Source: Salinicola corii (lineage in GTDB: Bacteria; Pseudomonadota; Gammaproteobacteria; Pseudomonadales; Halomonadaceae). Taken from it: DNA of 64,000 nucleotides. The translations under genes were made by a program, and so were the position numbers. The stretch covers positions 62,001-126,000 of the forward strand of contig NZ_VTPX01000001.1 of the NCBI RefSeq assembly GCF_008298015.1, written 5' to 3'. Positions 43,127 to 54,416 of this stretch are shown here, piece after piece. Below the pieces are notes generated by a model that was given only the letters and a program-made list of their open reading frames with translations, did not search any database and was not told the DNA's origin. The first letter of the stretch is position 1; each line of letters opens with the position of its first letter.

Positions 43127-44923
43127 TCAGGCCAGGTGGTGGACCGGCTGCAGGCCATAGACCGGCGTCTCGAGACCTTCGAGACGCGCCTTCAGCTGCA
43201 GCGCCAGATAGTGCGAGTAGTGGCGTGACTGGTGCAGGTTGCCGCCGTGGAACCACAGCGCCGGCTGCTGGGTCGGCTTCCACATGTTGCGCAGCTCGCC
43301 CTCCCAGGGGCCGGGATCCTTGGGCGTATCCGAGCCCAGACCCCAGCACTTGCCGACCTTGTCGGCGACCTCCTGCGAGATGATCTCCGCCGCCCAGCCG
43401 TTCATCGAGCCGTAGCCGGTGGCGTAGACGATCAGGTCGGCGGGCAGCTCGCTGCCGTCGCTCAAGCTCACCGAGTGGCGGTTGATACGGGCCACGTCGA
43501 CCCCGCTGCGCAGCTTGATCTCGCCGCTGGCGACCAGTTCGCTGGCGCCGACGTCGATGTAGTAGCCGGAGCCCCGGCGCAGATACTTGAGAAACAGGCC
43601 CGAGTCGTCGGCGCCGAAGTCGAGCAGGAAGCCCGCGCGTTCGAGACGCCGGTAGAAGTCGGCATCCTGCTCGCGGATGGCGTCGAAGGCGGGGCGCTGG
43701 AAGTCGGGCAGCAGCCGGTAGGGGATCGAGGCGAAGATCAGATCCGCCTTGTCGGTGGTGATGCCGTTGGCCAACGCCTCCTCGGAGTAGAGCGGGCCGA
43801 GGGCGTGCTGCATCAGCGAGTCGGATTTGACGATATGGGTCGAGGAGCGCTGCACCATGGTCACGTCGGCGTCGTTCTCCCACAGCGCGGCGCAGATGTC
43901 GTGGGCCGAGTTGTTGGCGCCGATCACGACCACCTGCTTGCCGCGGTAGGCGTCGGGGCCGGGGTGACGGCTGGAGTGGTGCTGCTCGCCGGCGAAGTCG
44001 TCGGCCCCGGGGAAGTGCGGCACATTGGGCACGCCGGACATGCCAGTGGCGAGGATCAGCTGCTTGGGCTTGAGCGTCAGCGGCTGGCCGTCGCGCACCA
44101 CTTTCACCGTCCATTCGTGGCTGGCCTCATCGAAGCTGGCGCTCTCGCACTCGGTGGCGCTCCAGTAGTTGAGCTCCATCACCCGGGTGTACATCTCCAG
44201 CCAGTCGCCGATCTTGTCCTTGGGCGCGAATACCGGCCAGTTGTCGGGGAAGGGCAGATAGGGCAGGTGGTCGTACCATACCGGGTCGTGCAGACACAGC
44301 GACTTGTAGCGCTTGCGCCAGGCATCGCCGGGGCGCTCGTGCTTGTCGATCACCAGGGTCGGCACGTTCATCTGGCGCAGGCGGGCGGCGAGGCCGATGC
44401 CGCCCTGGCCGCCGCCGACGATCAGACAGTAGGGCTGGCGTGTGATGCCCAGCTCGGCGGTCTCGCGCTCGCGCGCCTCGCGCCAGGTCTCTCGCGCCTT
44501 GTTGGCGCCGTGCTCGGCGCCCTTGGGGCGGTGGTGTCCCCGCGGCTCGGGGTAGTCGTTGAGCGCCTGCAGGGTGGTCAGCAATGTCCAGCACCTGCCT
44601 GCCTTCAGGCGCAGCAGCCCCTTGCCGGTGGCGACCCCGGTGGCAAAGGTGAACCAGGCTTCGATCACGCCATCGCTCTCGCTGGCTTCCCCGTCGAGCT
44701 GCCACTGGCCGGGGGCGGTATGCGCCAGGGTGGCCTCGAGCATCGCGGCGATCTCCGTCGGGCCCTCCAGGGTCTTCAGGTTCCAGGTGAAGGCGACCAG
44801 ATCGCGCCAATAGCCGTCGTCGCGAAACAGCGCGGTGGCGCGCGGAATATCATCGGCGCGCAGGGCGGCGTCGAAATCCGCCAGCCACTGTTCGGCCTGC
44901 TGGGTGGAGGGGGATGCTGGCAT
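43127..44923 (-). CDS. Flavin-containing monooxygenase (Baeyer-Villiger/FMO-type) with N-terminal NTF2-like domain
   Basis: 598 residues. Residues about 1-130 have a SnoaL/NTF2-like fold (FRDDGYWRDLVAFTWNLKTLEG). FAD motif GGGQGGIGLAARLRQ about residue 170, substrate/NADPH region with WYDHLPYLPFP, second nucleotide motif VVVIGANNSAHDIC, and ATGYGSMN near the C-terminus. It should oxygenate a ketone or amine using NADPH and O2. Upstream are a sigma-54-type promoter and activator repeats shared with the divergent AcoR-like regulator; a butanediol dehydrogenase gene follows after 31 bp. Confidence 0.87.
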   Translation of the reverse strand: MPASPSTQQAEQWLADFDAALRADDIPRATALFRDDGYWRDLVAFTWNLKTLEGPTEIAAMLEATLAHTAPGQWQLDGEASESDGVIEAWFTFATGVATGKGLLRLKAGRCWTLLTTLQALNDYPEPRGHHRPKGAEHGANKARETWREARERETAELGITRQPYCLIVGGGQGGIGLAARLRQMNVPTLVIDKHERPGDAWRKRYKSLCLHDPVWYDHLPYLPFPDNWPVFAPKDKIGDWLEMYTRVMELNYWSATECESASFDEASHEWTVKVVRDGQPLTLKPKQLILATGMSGVPNVPHFPGADDFAGEQHHSSRHPGPDAYRGKQVVVIGANNSAHDICAALWENDADVTMVQRSSTHIVKSDSLMQHALGPLYSEEALANGITTDKADLIFASIPYRLLPDFQRPAFDAIREQDADFYRRLERAGFLLDFGADDSGLFLKYLRRGSGYYIDVGASELVASGEIKLRSGVDVARINRHSVSLSDGSELPADLIVYATGYGSMNGWAAEIISQEVADKVGKCWGLGSDTPKDPGPWEGELRNMWKPTQQPALWFHGGNLHQSRHYSHYLALQLKARLEGLETPVYGLQPVHHLA

Positions 44924-45027
44924 GGGCTGCTCCTGTTGTTGCTCTATGAGTTGTTGCTATCGATCGCTGCCATCGATGACGCCGGTGGTGGGCGTGCTGA
45001 TCCGGTTCGGGTGTCAGGCTCAAGCAG

Positions 45028-45043
45028 AGCAGCAAGCGTGCCA
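45028..45043 (-). promoter_or_regulatory. Sigma-54 (-24/-12) promoter of the monooxygenase operon
   Basis: On the minus strand: TGGCACG-CTTG-CTGCT, matching TGGCACG-N4-TTGCW at all but one position, with GG and GC correctly spaced. It predicts transcription start near 45016 and a leader of about 90 nt. Divergent from a sigma-54 activator gene. Confidence 0.8.
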
Positions 45044-45150
45044 GGTCGCGCTAGCGCTTTAGTCTTAGATGACAAGGTATTGATGAATCAGAATTTTATG
45101 CGCCAGGGTCCGGCCGCGGCGGGAGAGCAGGGGCACGCCGATGGCATGGG

Positions 45151-45198
45151 TGTAACGGCTGTGCGTGACAGCTGTTAACTCAGGCGTGACAGTTGTCA
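45151..45198. promoter_or_regulatory. Upstream activator sites for the AcoR-like regulator
   Basis: TGACAGCTGTTA (45166-45177) and TGACAGTTGTCA (45187-45198), the second with perfect TGACA/TGTCA arms, are 21 bp apart. A degenerate third element, TGTAACGGCTGT (45151-45162), precedes them. They sit 110-155 bp upstream of the -24/-12 element, the normal distance for an enhancer-binding protein. Confidence 0.7.
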
Positions 45199-45366
45199 TG
45201 CTCGGTGGTGGCGCTGCGACCAACGGACAAGGGCGTCAGCCAGCCGCGAGGGCGTAGTCTGGAAACCAAACTGGCCGTCGCTCGCCGATTTTCGTACACA
45301 CCCTTGCGCGTCGACTTTCCAGACAGCGCACAGGCTGGCAGCTGGCCATCGGCAGGAGGCGTCGGA

Positions 45367-47433
<2,067 letters not shown>

Positions 47434-47552
47434 GGCGCTTGCATCGCGCTATCGAGCTCGCCGAGCAACCTTTAACACGCTATGTTTTTATCACACGATG
47501 GCGAGGCCGTGATGACGGCTTCGTCGGGACCACTTGTTGTCATGGAGTTGTG

Positions 47553-48407
47553 ATGAGCGACTATACCCCTCCCAAGGTCTGGGAACCCAAAGAGAGCGGC
47601 GGCAAGTTCGCCAGTATCAACCGTCCTGTCGCCGGGGCGACCCACGACAAGGCGCTGCCGGTGGGCGAGCACCCGTTCCAGCTCTACTCGCTGGCGACGC
47701 CCAATGGCGTCAAAGTCACCGTACTGCTGGAGGAGCTGCTGGCACTGGGCAAGGATGCCGAGTACGACGCCTGGCTGATCAAGATCGGCGACGGCGATCA
47801 GTTCGGCAGCGGTTTCGTCGAGGTCAACCCGAACTCCAAGATCCCGGCACTGATGGATCGCAGTGGCGACAAGCCGGTTCGCGTGTTCGAGTCCGGCTCG
47901 ATCCTGCTGCATCTGGCGGAGAAGTTCGGTGCTTTCCTGCCGAGGGATCCGGCCCAGCGGGTCGAGACGATGAACTGGCTGTTCTGGCAGATGGGCAGCG
48001 CGCCGTATCTCGGTGGCGGCTTCGGCCATTTCTACGCCTATGCGCCGGAGAAGATCGAATACGCTATCGATCGCTTCACCATGGAAGCCAAGCGTCAGCT
48101 CGACGTGCTCGATCGTCGCCTGGCCGAGTCGCGCTACCTGGCTGGCGACGAGTACACCATCGCCGATATCGCGACCTGGTCCTGGTATGGGCAACTGGCG
48201 TTGGGACGGCTCTACGAGGCCGCCGAATTCCTCGATGTCGAGAGCTACACTCACGTGCAGCGCTGGGCCAGAGAGATCGATGCTCGTCCGGCCGTGCAGC
48301 GTGGCCGCATGGTCAACCGTACCTTCGGTGAGCCGGAAACCCAGCTTCACGAACGCCACGACGCCAGCGATTTCGAGACGCAGACGCAGGACAAGATCGG
48401 CGGCTGA
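47553..48407 (+). CDS. yghU: Glutathione-dependent disulfide-bond oxidoreductase, YghU-type GST
   Basis: 284 residues from ATG 47553 (GGAG 5 bp upstream). The start SDYTPPKVWEP and INRPVAGATHDKALPVGEHPFQLYSLATPNG are the diagnostic YghU N-terminus, followed by the thioredoxin fold with PNSKIPAL and ESGSILLHLAEKF. The C-terminal domain carries YTIADIATWSWYG. The family has disulfide-bond reductase activity with glutathione in the cytosol. Single-gene unit with a terminator downstream. Confidence 0.93.
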   Translation: MSDYTPPKVWEPKESGGKFASINRPVAGATHDKALPVGEHPFQLYSLATPNGVKVTVLLEELLALGKDAEYDAWLIKIGDGDQFGSGFVEVNPNSKIPALMDRSGDKPVRVFESGSILLHLAEKFGAFLPRDPAQRVETMNWLFWQMGSAPYLGGGFGHFYAYAPEKIEYAIDRFTMEAKRQLDVLDRRLAESRYLAGDEYTIADIATWSWYGQLALGRLYEAAEFLDVESYTHVQRWAREIDARPAVQRGRMVNRTFGEPETQLHERHDASDFETQTQDKIGG

Positions 48408-48428
48408 TTTCGCGTTCCCGCCATACCG

Positions 48429-48452
48429 AGCCCGGCCTAGCGTCGGGCTTTT
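48429..48452 (+). terminator. Terminator after yghU
   Basis: Stem AGCCCG (48429-48434) with CGGGCT (48444-48449), 9-base loop, then TTTT. Confidence 0.7.
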
Positions 48453-48523
48453 GCGTTACGCTATGCGGCATCGACGCCGCTGCGGTTTGCGACGTCCTCC
48501 GGCGGCTAGTCATAGGTACATTC

Positions 48524-49771
48524 ATGAAAACTCTGTTTCGAGGCTATCTCGACTCTTCACTCATTCTGCGTGTCACCATTGCACTGGTGCTTGGCGTGGC
48601 GGTCGGGCTGATCGGCGGCGAGTCCGTCGCCGCCTGGCTGGCACCGCTCGGCGATCTGCTGCTGCGTCTGCTGCAGTTCCTGATCGTGCCGATCGTGCTG
48701 TTCACGTTGATCGTGGGCATCAACCAGGCCGATGTCGGCCGGATGGGCCGGATCGGCGGCAAGGTGTTCGGCTACTACGTGTTGACCTCGGCCCTGGCGA
48801 TCGTGGTGGGCCTGGCGGTGGCGTCGTTACTGTCGCCTGGCACGGGCATGGCGCTCGACAACGGCGCCAGTGTCGAGGTGCCGGAGAATCCGGGGATCGT
48901 CAGCGTGCTGCTGAGCATCGTGCCGGACAACATCCTCAGCGCGCTGGCCGAGCCGAATCTGCTGGGGATTATCTTCACCGCCTTCGTGTTCGGTATCGCG
49001 CTGCTGAAGATGCGCCATGGCGACGGGCAGAGAGAGCTGGGTGACAAGCTCTATGGGGTCATCGAAGGCCTCAACGCGGTGACCATGAAGGTGATGTCGG
49101 GTGTTCTCCAGTACGTGCCCATCGGGGTGTTCGCCATCGTCGCCGGCACCGTGGCCAAGCAGGGCATGGATACCATTCTGTCGCTGGGCAGCATGGTGGT
49201 GGTGCTCTATCTCGCACTGGCGGTACACCTCGTTCTCTATGGCGTGTTGATGAGCGTCTTCGGTGTGCGTCTGAAGGCGTTCTTCCGCGAGGCACGCACG
49301 CCGATGGCCACGGCCTTCGCCACCCAGAGCAGTACCGGCACGCTGCCGCTGACGTTGAATGCCGCCCAGCGCCTGGGCATCTCCCAAAGCCTTTACGGCT
49401 TCAGCCTGCCGCTGGGCGCGACCATTAATATGGACGGTGCGGCGATCCGGATCGCGATCTCGGCGGTGTTCGCCGCCAATGTCGTCGGCATGCCGCTGGA
49501 CTTCATGACCATGGTCGAGATCGTGCTGATCGGCACGCTGACCTCCATCGGCACCGCCGGCGTGCCCGGCGCCGGCATCGTGATGATCGCGACGGTCTTT
49601 GCCCAGGTCGGATTGCCGATCGAGACCGTGGCGCTCTTGACCTCGATAGACGCACTGGTCGGGATGGGCTGCACTGCCCTCAATGTCACCGGCGACCTGG
49701 CGGGTACCGCCATCATCTCGCGCAACGAAGGCGAGCGGGCCCCGCGCACCGCCGACGCGACCGCCACGTAA
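48524..49771 (+). CDS. Dicarboxylate/amino acid:cation symporter (DAACS)
   Basis: 415 residues with about eight membrane helices and two re-entrant loops. Family motifs: FLIVPIVLFTLIVGI, the serine-rich loop ATQSSTGTLPLTL, LPLGATINMDGAA (NMDG), and the C-terminal GCTALNVTGDLAGT. Sodium- or proton-driven uptake of dicarboxylates or amino acids. It precedes a SolA-like amine oxidase by 28 bp, so the two likely form a scavenging pair. Confidence 0.92.
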   Translation: MKTLFRGYLDSSLILRVTIALVLGVAVGLIGGESVAAWLAPLGDLLLRLLQFLIVPIVLFTLIVGINQADVGRMGRIGGKVFGYYVLTSALAIVVGLAVASLLSPGTGMALDNGASVEVPENPGIVSVLLSIVPDNILSALAEPNLLGIIFTAFVFGIALLKMRHGDGQRELGDKLYGVIEGLNAVTMKVMSGVLQYVPIGVFAIVAGTVAKQGMDTILSLGSMVVVLYLALAVHLVLYGVLMSVFGVRLKAFFREARTPMATAFATQSSTGTLPLTLNAAQRLGISQSLYGFSLPLGATINMDGAAIRIAISAVFAANVVGMPLDFMTMVEIVLIGTLTSIGTAGVPGAGIVMIATVFAQVGLPIETVALLTSIDALVGMGCTALNVTGDLAGTAIISRNEGERAPRTADATAT

Positions 49772-49799
49772 GCCATTGAATACCGGGATTCGTCGACGC

Positions 49800-50948
49800 A
49801 TGACACAGACCGTTTACAGCAAGACCTTGATCATCGGTGCCGGCAGCATGGGGCTGGCGACGGCCGACTACCTGGCCTCGGCCGGAGAGGATTCGATCCA
49901 GGTGCTCGACGCCCACAGCCCGCCTCACGATCAGGGCGCGCATCATGGCGAGACGCGCCTGATCCGGCTGGCTTACGGCGAGGGCAGCGGCTATGTCCCG
50001 CTGGCCCTGCGCGCGCTGGAGCGCTGGCGGGAACTGGAGCGGGACACTGGCGAGTCGCTGTTCGTTCCGACGGGTGTGCTCAACCTCGGCCCGGCATCGG
50101 CGCCGTTCATTCGGCAGGTCGAAGCCAGTGCCCGACGATACGATCTGCCGCTGGACGAGATGGACGGCGTGGCGGCCACCGAGCGCTGGCCGGGGTGGCA
50201 GCTGGATGATTCGATGCGCGGGGGCTTCGAGTCGCGCGCCGGCGTGTTGCGGGTCGAGCGCATCATCGACTGCTGGCGGCGGCGGGTGGCGTGCAGCCCC
50301 GGCGTGACGCTGACGACAGGTACGGCGATAACGCGCATTCGGCATAGGGTCGATGGGCGGTTCGAGGCCAGTTGTGACGATGGCCGGCGTTTTGTCGCCG
50401 ATCGGGTACTGGCGTCGACCGGTCAGCACCTGGCGCCTCTGCTGGCGCCGCTGGGTATCGAGCTGCCGCTGACCCGGGTGCGCAAGACCTTCGCCTGGTT
50501 CGAGGCGGACACCCACTATCTGCCCCAGCGCTTCCCGGGATTCAGCCTGACCGATGAGGAACTGGGCATCTATTACGGTTTCCCCGATATCGACGGTGCC
50601 GGCTTCAAGATCGGCCGCCATGACAGCGGCCAGCCGTTGGACCCAGGCGAGCCGATGGCGCCGTTCGGCGATCACCCCGATGACCTGGTCGAGCTGCGGC
50701 GGGTGATCGACCGCTATCTTCCAGGCGTCGGGGCGTTGCATCGCGGTGCGGTCTGTCAGTACATCCGCACGCCGGACGAGCATTTCCTGATCGATGAACC
50801 GCTCCCCGGCCTGATCGTCGCCGGTGGCTTCTCCGGCCACGGTTTCAAGTTCGCCAGTGCCCTGGGCGAGTCGCTGGGGCAATGGCTGGTGACGGGAGAG
50901 GCCGTATCCGCGCTGGCAGGATTCGGCCTGGCGCGTCTTTCAGTCTGA
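49800..50948 (+). CDS. solA: Monomeric sarcosine / N-methyltryptophan oxidase-like flavoenzyme
   Basis: 382 residues from ATG 49800. FAD motif TLIIGAGSMGLATADYLA (residues about 9-26), HHGETRLIRLAYGEG as in MSOX/SolA, and the covalent-FAD Cys in GAVCQYIRTPDEHFLIDE, then GFSGHGFKFA. It oxidatively demethylates N-methyl amino acids with O2, giving formaldehyde and H2O2. A symporter gene is just upstream. The exact N-methyl substrate is not determined. Confidence 0.88.
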   Translation: MTQTVYSKTLIIGAGSMGLATADYLASAGEDSIQVLDAHSPPHDQGAHHGETRLIRLAYGEGSGYVPLALRALERWRELERDTGESLFVPTGVLNLGPASAPFIRQVEASARRYDLPLDEMDGVAATERWPGWQLDDSMRGGFESRAGVLRVERIIDCWRRRVACSPGVTLTTGTAITRIRHRVDGRFEASCDDGRRFVADRVLASTGQHLAPLLAPLGIELPLTRVRKTFAWFEADTHYLPQRFPGFSLTDEELGIYYGFPDIDGAGFKIGRHDSGQPLDPGEPMAPFGDHPDDLVELRRVIDRYLPGVGALHRGAVCQYIRTPDEHFLIDEPLPGLIVAGGFSGHGFKFASALGESLGQWLVTGEAVSALAGFGLARLSV

Positions 50949-51013
50949 CGGCCCGCACTCATCGGATGGGATGTCGGGTAGACTGGCGGGCTCTACGAGC
51001 AAGCGGTAGCGAT

Positions 51014-51910
51014 ATGTCTTCCACTCCTTTCTCCGCGCTGGCGTGTCCGCTGGACGGCAAGCCGATGCAGCGTCAGGGTCGGACCTGGCGCTGCGATGCC
51101 GGCCATAGCTTCGATGTGGCGCGCCAGGGCTATACCCACCTGTTGCCGGTCCAGCACAAGCGCTCGCGCGACCCCGGCGACAGCAAGGCGATGGTTGCCG
51201 CGCGGCAACGCTTCCTGAATGCCGGTCACTACGCGCCGGTGGCCGACGCTGTCGCCCGCGCCGCGCTTTCGGCACGACCGGGGAACGGCCAGCTTCGCTG
51301 TCTCGACGCCGGCTGCGGGGAAGGCTACTACCTGCGTCGACTGGCCGAGGCGGCGAGCAAGCGGGAGACGGCGTTGTCGTTGCTGGGGCTGGATATCTCC
51401 AAGTGGGCGGTGCTGTGCGCCGCCAGACAGGAGCATGCGGTTTCGCGTGATCGGGAGACAGACGGTAGTAACTGGGTGGTGGCGAGCAATGCCAAGCTCC
51501 CGGTGCAGGACGGTGCGCTGGACTGCGTGCTGTGCCTGTTTGGTTTCGCGGTCTATCCGGAGTTCGTGCGCGTGCTCGAGCCGGGCGGGGTATTGATACA
51601 GGCCGATGTCGGGCCGGACCATCTGAGAGAGTTGCGCGAGATCATCTATCCCAGCCTGAAGCCGGAGCGCGAACCTTCTCGAACGACGCCCAATGGACTG
51701 GCTCGGCGGGATGTCGAGACGATCCGTTTCCCGCTGACGCTGAGCGAGCCGCAGGCGATCGCCGATCTGCTGATGATGACGCCGCATTTCCACCGCGCCA
51801 GTGCCGAAGGCCGGGAGCGGGCGGCAGCACTGGATTCGCTCACCGTGACCATCGATGTCCGGCTGACGCCATTCGTTCGGCTCGCCGATAACGGTGCCCG
51901 GGACGGGTGA
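51014..51910 (+). CDS. rlmA: 23S rRNA (guanine-745-N1)-methyltransferase, RlmA-like
   Basis: 298 residues from ATG 51014. The diagnostic block GYTHLLPVQHKRSRDPGDSKAMVAAR, the SAM motif LDAGCGEGYYLRRLA and VLEPGGVL identify RlmA. The N-terminal zinc site, CxxC-x12-CxxxH in E. coli, is Cys11, Asp14, Cys27, His31 here, so one Cys ligand is Asp. The enzyme methylates helix 35 of 23S rRNA. It is the last of a plus-strand run and convergent with an aldo/keto reductase. Confidence 0.9.
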   Translation: MSSTPFSALACPLDGKPMQRQGRTWRCDAGHSFDVARQGYTHLLPVQHKRSRDPGDSKAMVAARQRFLNAGHYAPVADAVARAALSARPGNGQLRCLDAGCGEGYYLRRLAEAASKRETALSLLGLDISKWAVLCAARQEHAVSRDRETDGSNWVVASNAKLPVQDGALDCVLCLFGFAVYPEFVRVLEPGGVLIQADVGPDHLRELREIIYPSLKPEREPSRTTPNGLARRDVETIRFPLTLSEPQAIADLLMMTPHFHRASAEGRERAAALDSLTVTIDVRLTPFVRLADNGARDG

Positions 51911-52057
51911 TCCTGAGGGTCTCGGGGGCTTGCCGCCGGCGGCAATTCAGTGTCGCCGTTTCGAATAGGCGTCGGCCCACGGCGTTCCTCGATTGCGCCA
52001 TTTGCGATTCCTTCCGACACGCTCCGCCCCCGATCTGCGCTCCGTAGCAGCGGCCGG

Positions 52058-53125
52058 TCACCGTTGCCGCGACTCTGACAACTGCTCGCGGCGATAGTCG
52101 CCCTGGCGATCCAGCATCCAACCCGGATACTCCGGCGGCAGCGCGCTGACCTGGTCGAGGCGGGCCAGTTCGTCCTCGTCGAGACGCACCTCGGTGGCGG
52201 CGATGTTGTCGTCGAGCTGATCAAGGCGCTTGGCGCCAACGATGACGCTGGTCACGGCCCTCTGATGCAGGAGCCAGGCCAGCGCGATCCGGGCTACCGA
52301 TACGTTCTTGGTATCGGCTATCTCGCGCATGGTGTCGATGCAGTCGAAGCCCCGCTCCCGGTTTACCGGCGGGAAGTCGAAGGTGGCGCGCCGATCGCCA
52401 GCCTGTGCTCCGCTGTCCCGCGTGTACTTTCCACTGAGCAGCCCGCCGGCCAGCGGGCTCCAGACCATCAGCCCCAGCTTTTCGCTATCCAGCAGCGGGA
52501 CGATCTCGCGCTCGAGGTCGCGCCCGGCCAGGGTGTAGTAGGCCTGTAGCGATTCGAACCGGTGCCAGCCGTTCTGCCGGGCGATGCCCAGCGCTTTCAT
52601 GATCTGCCAGGCCGCCCAGTTGGAAACGCCGACGTAGCGCACGTGTCCGTGTTCGACCAGCGTGTGCAGCGCGCGCACGGTCTCCTCGATCGGTGTTGCG
52701 GGGTCGAAGCCGTGGATCTGGTAGAGATCGATGTGATCGAGCTGCAGGCGCTTCAGGCTTGCCTTGACACCCTCCATGATGTGGTAGCGCGAAGCCCCAC
52801 GGTTGTTGACGCCACTGGAGCGGTAGGGGTCGTCGGTGCCGGTGGGGCCGAAGACCTTGGTGGCGACGACGACGTCGTCGCGCGGGACACCGAGGTTCCT
52901 GAGCGCCTGGCCGGTGATGACTTCGGACTGGCCCTGGGAGTAGACGTCGGCCGTGTCGATGAAATTGATGCCGGCGCCGAGCGCCCGGCCGACCAGCTTG
53001 TCGGCATCCGCCTGCTGCAGATTGCCGATCTGGCTCCACATCTCACCGTTGCCGCCGAAGGTCATGGTGCCCAGGCAGAGCTCGGAGACGAACAGGCCGG
53101 TATTGCCCAGATTGCGGTAGTGCAT
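52058..53125 (-). CDS. Aldo/keto reductase
   Basis: 355 residues. The catalytic tetrad region is clear: [14 protein letters not shown] (Asp, Tyr), ATKVFG (Lys), LYQIHGFDP (His), and the NADPH end [15 protein letters not shown]. It belongs to the bacterial group with an N-terminal [25 protein letters not shown]-dependent reduction of aldehydes in the cytosol. It is divergent from an AraC regulator, and ATCCGATCGGAT (53206-53217) lies between them. Confidence 0.92.
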   Translation of the reverse strand: MHYRNLGNTGLFVSELCLGTMTFGGNGEMWSQIGNLQQADADKLVGRALGAGINFIDTADVYSQGQSEVITGQALRNLGVPRDDVVVATKVFGPTGTDDPYRSSGVNNRGASRYHIMEGVKASLKRLQLDHIDLYQIHGFDPATPIEETVRALHTLVEHGHVRYVGVSNWAAWQIMKALGIARQNGWHRFESLQAYYTLAGRDLEREIVPLLDSEKLGLMVWSPLAGGLLSGKYTRDSGAQAGDRRATFDFPPVNRERGFDCIDTMREIADTKNVSVARIALAWLLHQRAVTSVIVGAKRLDQLDDNIAATEVRLDEDELARLDQVSALPPEYPGWMLDRQGDYRREQLSESRQR

Positions 53126-53205
53126 GGTGGTACTCCTCGTTATCGATGAAGGAAAGGGCTGCAGGGAACCGAGTATGGACGACAGGAGGGAGCGGGACTG
53201 GCTCG

Positions 53206-53217
53206 ATCCGATCGGAT
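53206..53217. promoter_or_regulatory. Palindrome in the AKR/AraC divergent region
   Basis: ATCCGATCGGAT is fully self-complementary, 80 bp upstream of the reductase and 93 bp before the AraC gene. A possible regulator site. Confidence 0.35.
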
Positions 53218-53310
53218 ATTTGCCTAAAACAGCCAGAGGAAGCTCTTCACGTGCCTCTCAGAGGCTGGTTGGGATAGGCTGAATCGATCGCTGGGAGAGA
53301 TATCGCAACC

Positions 53311-54264
53311 ATGAATCAACGAGTCGATGCGCTGATGCCAATGTCCGGAAACGGGATAGCGGTCGAGAACGACAGGGTGCTCGTGAGTTACCGCCAGGAA
53401 CTGGTCGAGTTGCTCGATCGTCTGACGCTGGGCCGCGAGGGCAAGTTGCCGAGCGCCATACCCGGGTTGTCGATCCATCGGCTGAGCGCGCCTCGGCCGC
53501 CGCAGTACGTGGTGCACGATCCCGTGTTCAGCGTGATCGCCCAGGGCGCCAAGCGGCTCTCGATCGGGAAGGAGGTCTACGAATACGATCCGATGCATTA
53601 CCTGGTCTCGTCGGTCGATCTGCCGGTATTGGCGGATGTTTTTCGGGCCAGTCGGGAGGCGCCCTATCTCGGGTTACGCCTGGATCTCGATGTCGAACTG
53701 ATCGGCGAGCTGATCCATGACCATAACCTGCCGACCGTCTCGGGCGCCGAACCGGCGCGCGGACTTTGTGTGAACCGGCTCGAAGCCCCTCTGCTGGAAA
53801 CGGTGCTGCGTCTGCTGCGAATGCTGGAGTCGCCGCAGGACATTCCGGTGCTGGCGCCAATGATCAAGCGCGAGATCGCCTACCGCTTGCTTCGTCATGG
53901 GCATGGTGCCCGGCTACGTCAAATCGCGCTGAAGGATAGCCAGACCCGTCGGGTCGTGGCGGCGATCCGCCTGCTGCGCGAACGTTACGCCGAACCGCTG
54001 CCGGTCGCCGTCATCGCCGGGAACGTGCATATGAGCGTGTCGTCGCTTCACCATCACTTCAAGGCGGTCACGGCGATGAGTCCCCTGCAGTACCAGAAGC
54101 AGCTGCGCCTGCAGGAGGCTCGGCGCTTGCTGCTCGCCGGAACCCTCGAGGTGACGGTGGTGGCGCAGCGTGTCGGCTACGAGAGTCCCTCGCAGTTCAG
54201 CCGCGAGTATCGGCGCTGTTTCGGTCTGCCACCGCAGCGGGACAGGCAGCGCTGGCGCCCCTAG
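53311..54264 (+). CDS. AraC family transcriptional regulator
   Basis: 317 residues. An AraC_N-type cupin domain occupies about residues 50-200 (ISIHRLSAPRPPQYVVHDPVFSVIAQGAKRL is the family's usual entry). Two C-terminal HTH motifs: AVIAGNVHMSVSSLHHHFKAVTAMSPLQYQK and VTVVAQRVGYESPSQFSREYRRCFG. It should activate the divergent aldo/keto reductase in response to an aldehyde-type signal. Confidence 0.9.
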   Translation: MNQRVDALMPMSGNGIAVENDRVLVSYRQELVELLDRLTLGREGKLPSAIPGLSIHRLSAPRPPQYVVHDPVFSVIAQGAKRLSIGKEVYEYDPMHYLVSSVDLPVLADVFRASREAPYLGLRLDLDVELIGELIHDHNLPTVSGAEPARGLCVNRLEAPLLETVLRLLRMLESPQDIPVLAPMIKREIAYRLLRHGHGARLRQIALKDSQTRRVVAAIRLLRERYAEPLPVAVIAGNVHMSVSSLHHHFKAVTAMSPLQYQKQLRLQEARRLLLAGTLEVTVVAQRVGYESPSQFSREYRRCFGLPPQRDRQRWRP

Positions 54265-54278
54265 CCGAGTGCCCGGGG

Positions 54279-54416
54279 TCACGGCGTCATGCGGTAATAC
54301 AGGTTGAACAATATCCACAGCGTACCGCCCACCATGATGGTCAGAATCAACACGGTGAAGAGGATCAGCTGCAGGTCCTCGCGCTTGTTCTTGGTCGACA
54401 ATGGCGTCAGATCCAT
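54279..54416 (-). CDS. Small single-helix membrane protein, unknown function
   Basis: 45 residues (MDLTPLSTKNKREDLQ, then a strongly hydrophobic helix about residues 17-39, ending YYRMTP). Basic residues before the helix suggest the N-terminus is cytosolic. The ribosome site is weak, so support is composition only. It resembles small respiratory-oxidase accessory subunits in size, but no family is recognised. Confidence 0.5.
   Translation of the reverse strand: MDLTPLSTKNKREDLQLILFTVLILTIMVGGTLWILFNLYYRMTP

Larger units (their letters stand above)
44924..45366. other. 443-bp divergent control region
   Basis: Holds the sigma-54 promoter (45028-45043) and the activator repeats (45151-45198) described separately. 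No gene is supported in it; the in-frame extension upstream of the regulator's ATG runs through the activator sites and lacks a ribosome site. Confidence 0.6.

Noticed and set aside
43232-45178. 648-codon plus-strand open frame
   Set aside because: Antisense to the flavin monooxygenase; no domain recognisable, and it runs through the sigma-54 promoter.
51930-51945. 16-bp perfect palindrome TTGCCGCCGGCGGCAA as terminator
   Set aside because: No loop is possible without melting the centre, and no T-tract follows; its GC-rich sequence could be chance between convergent genes.
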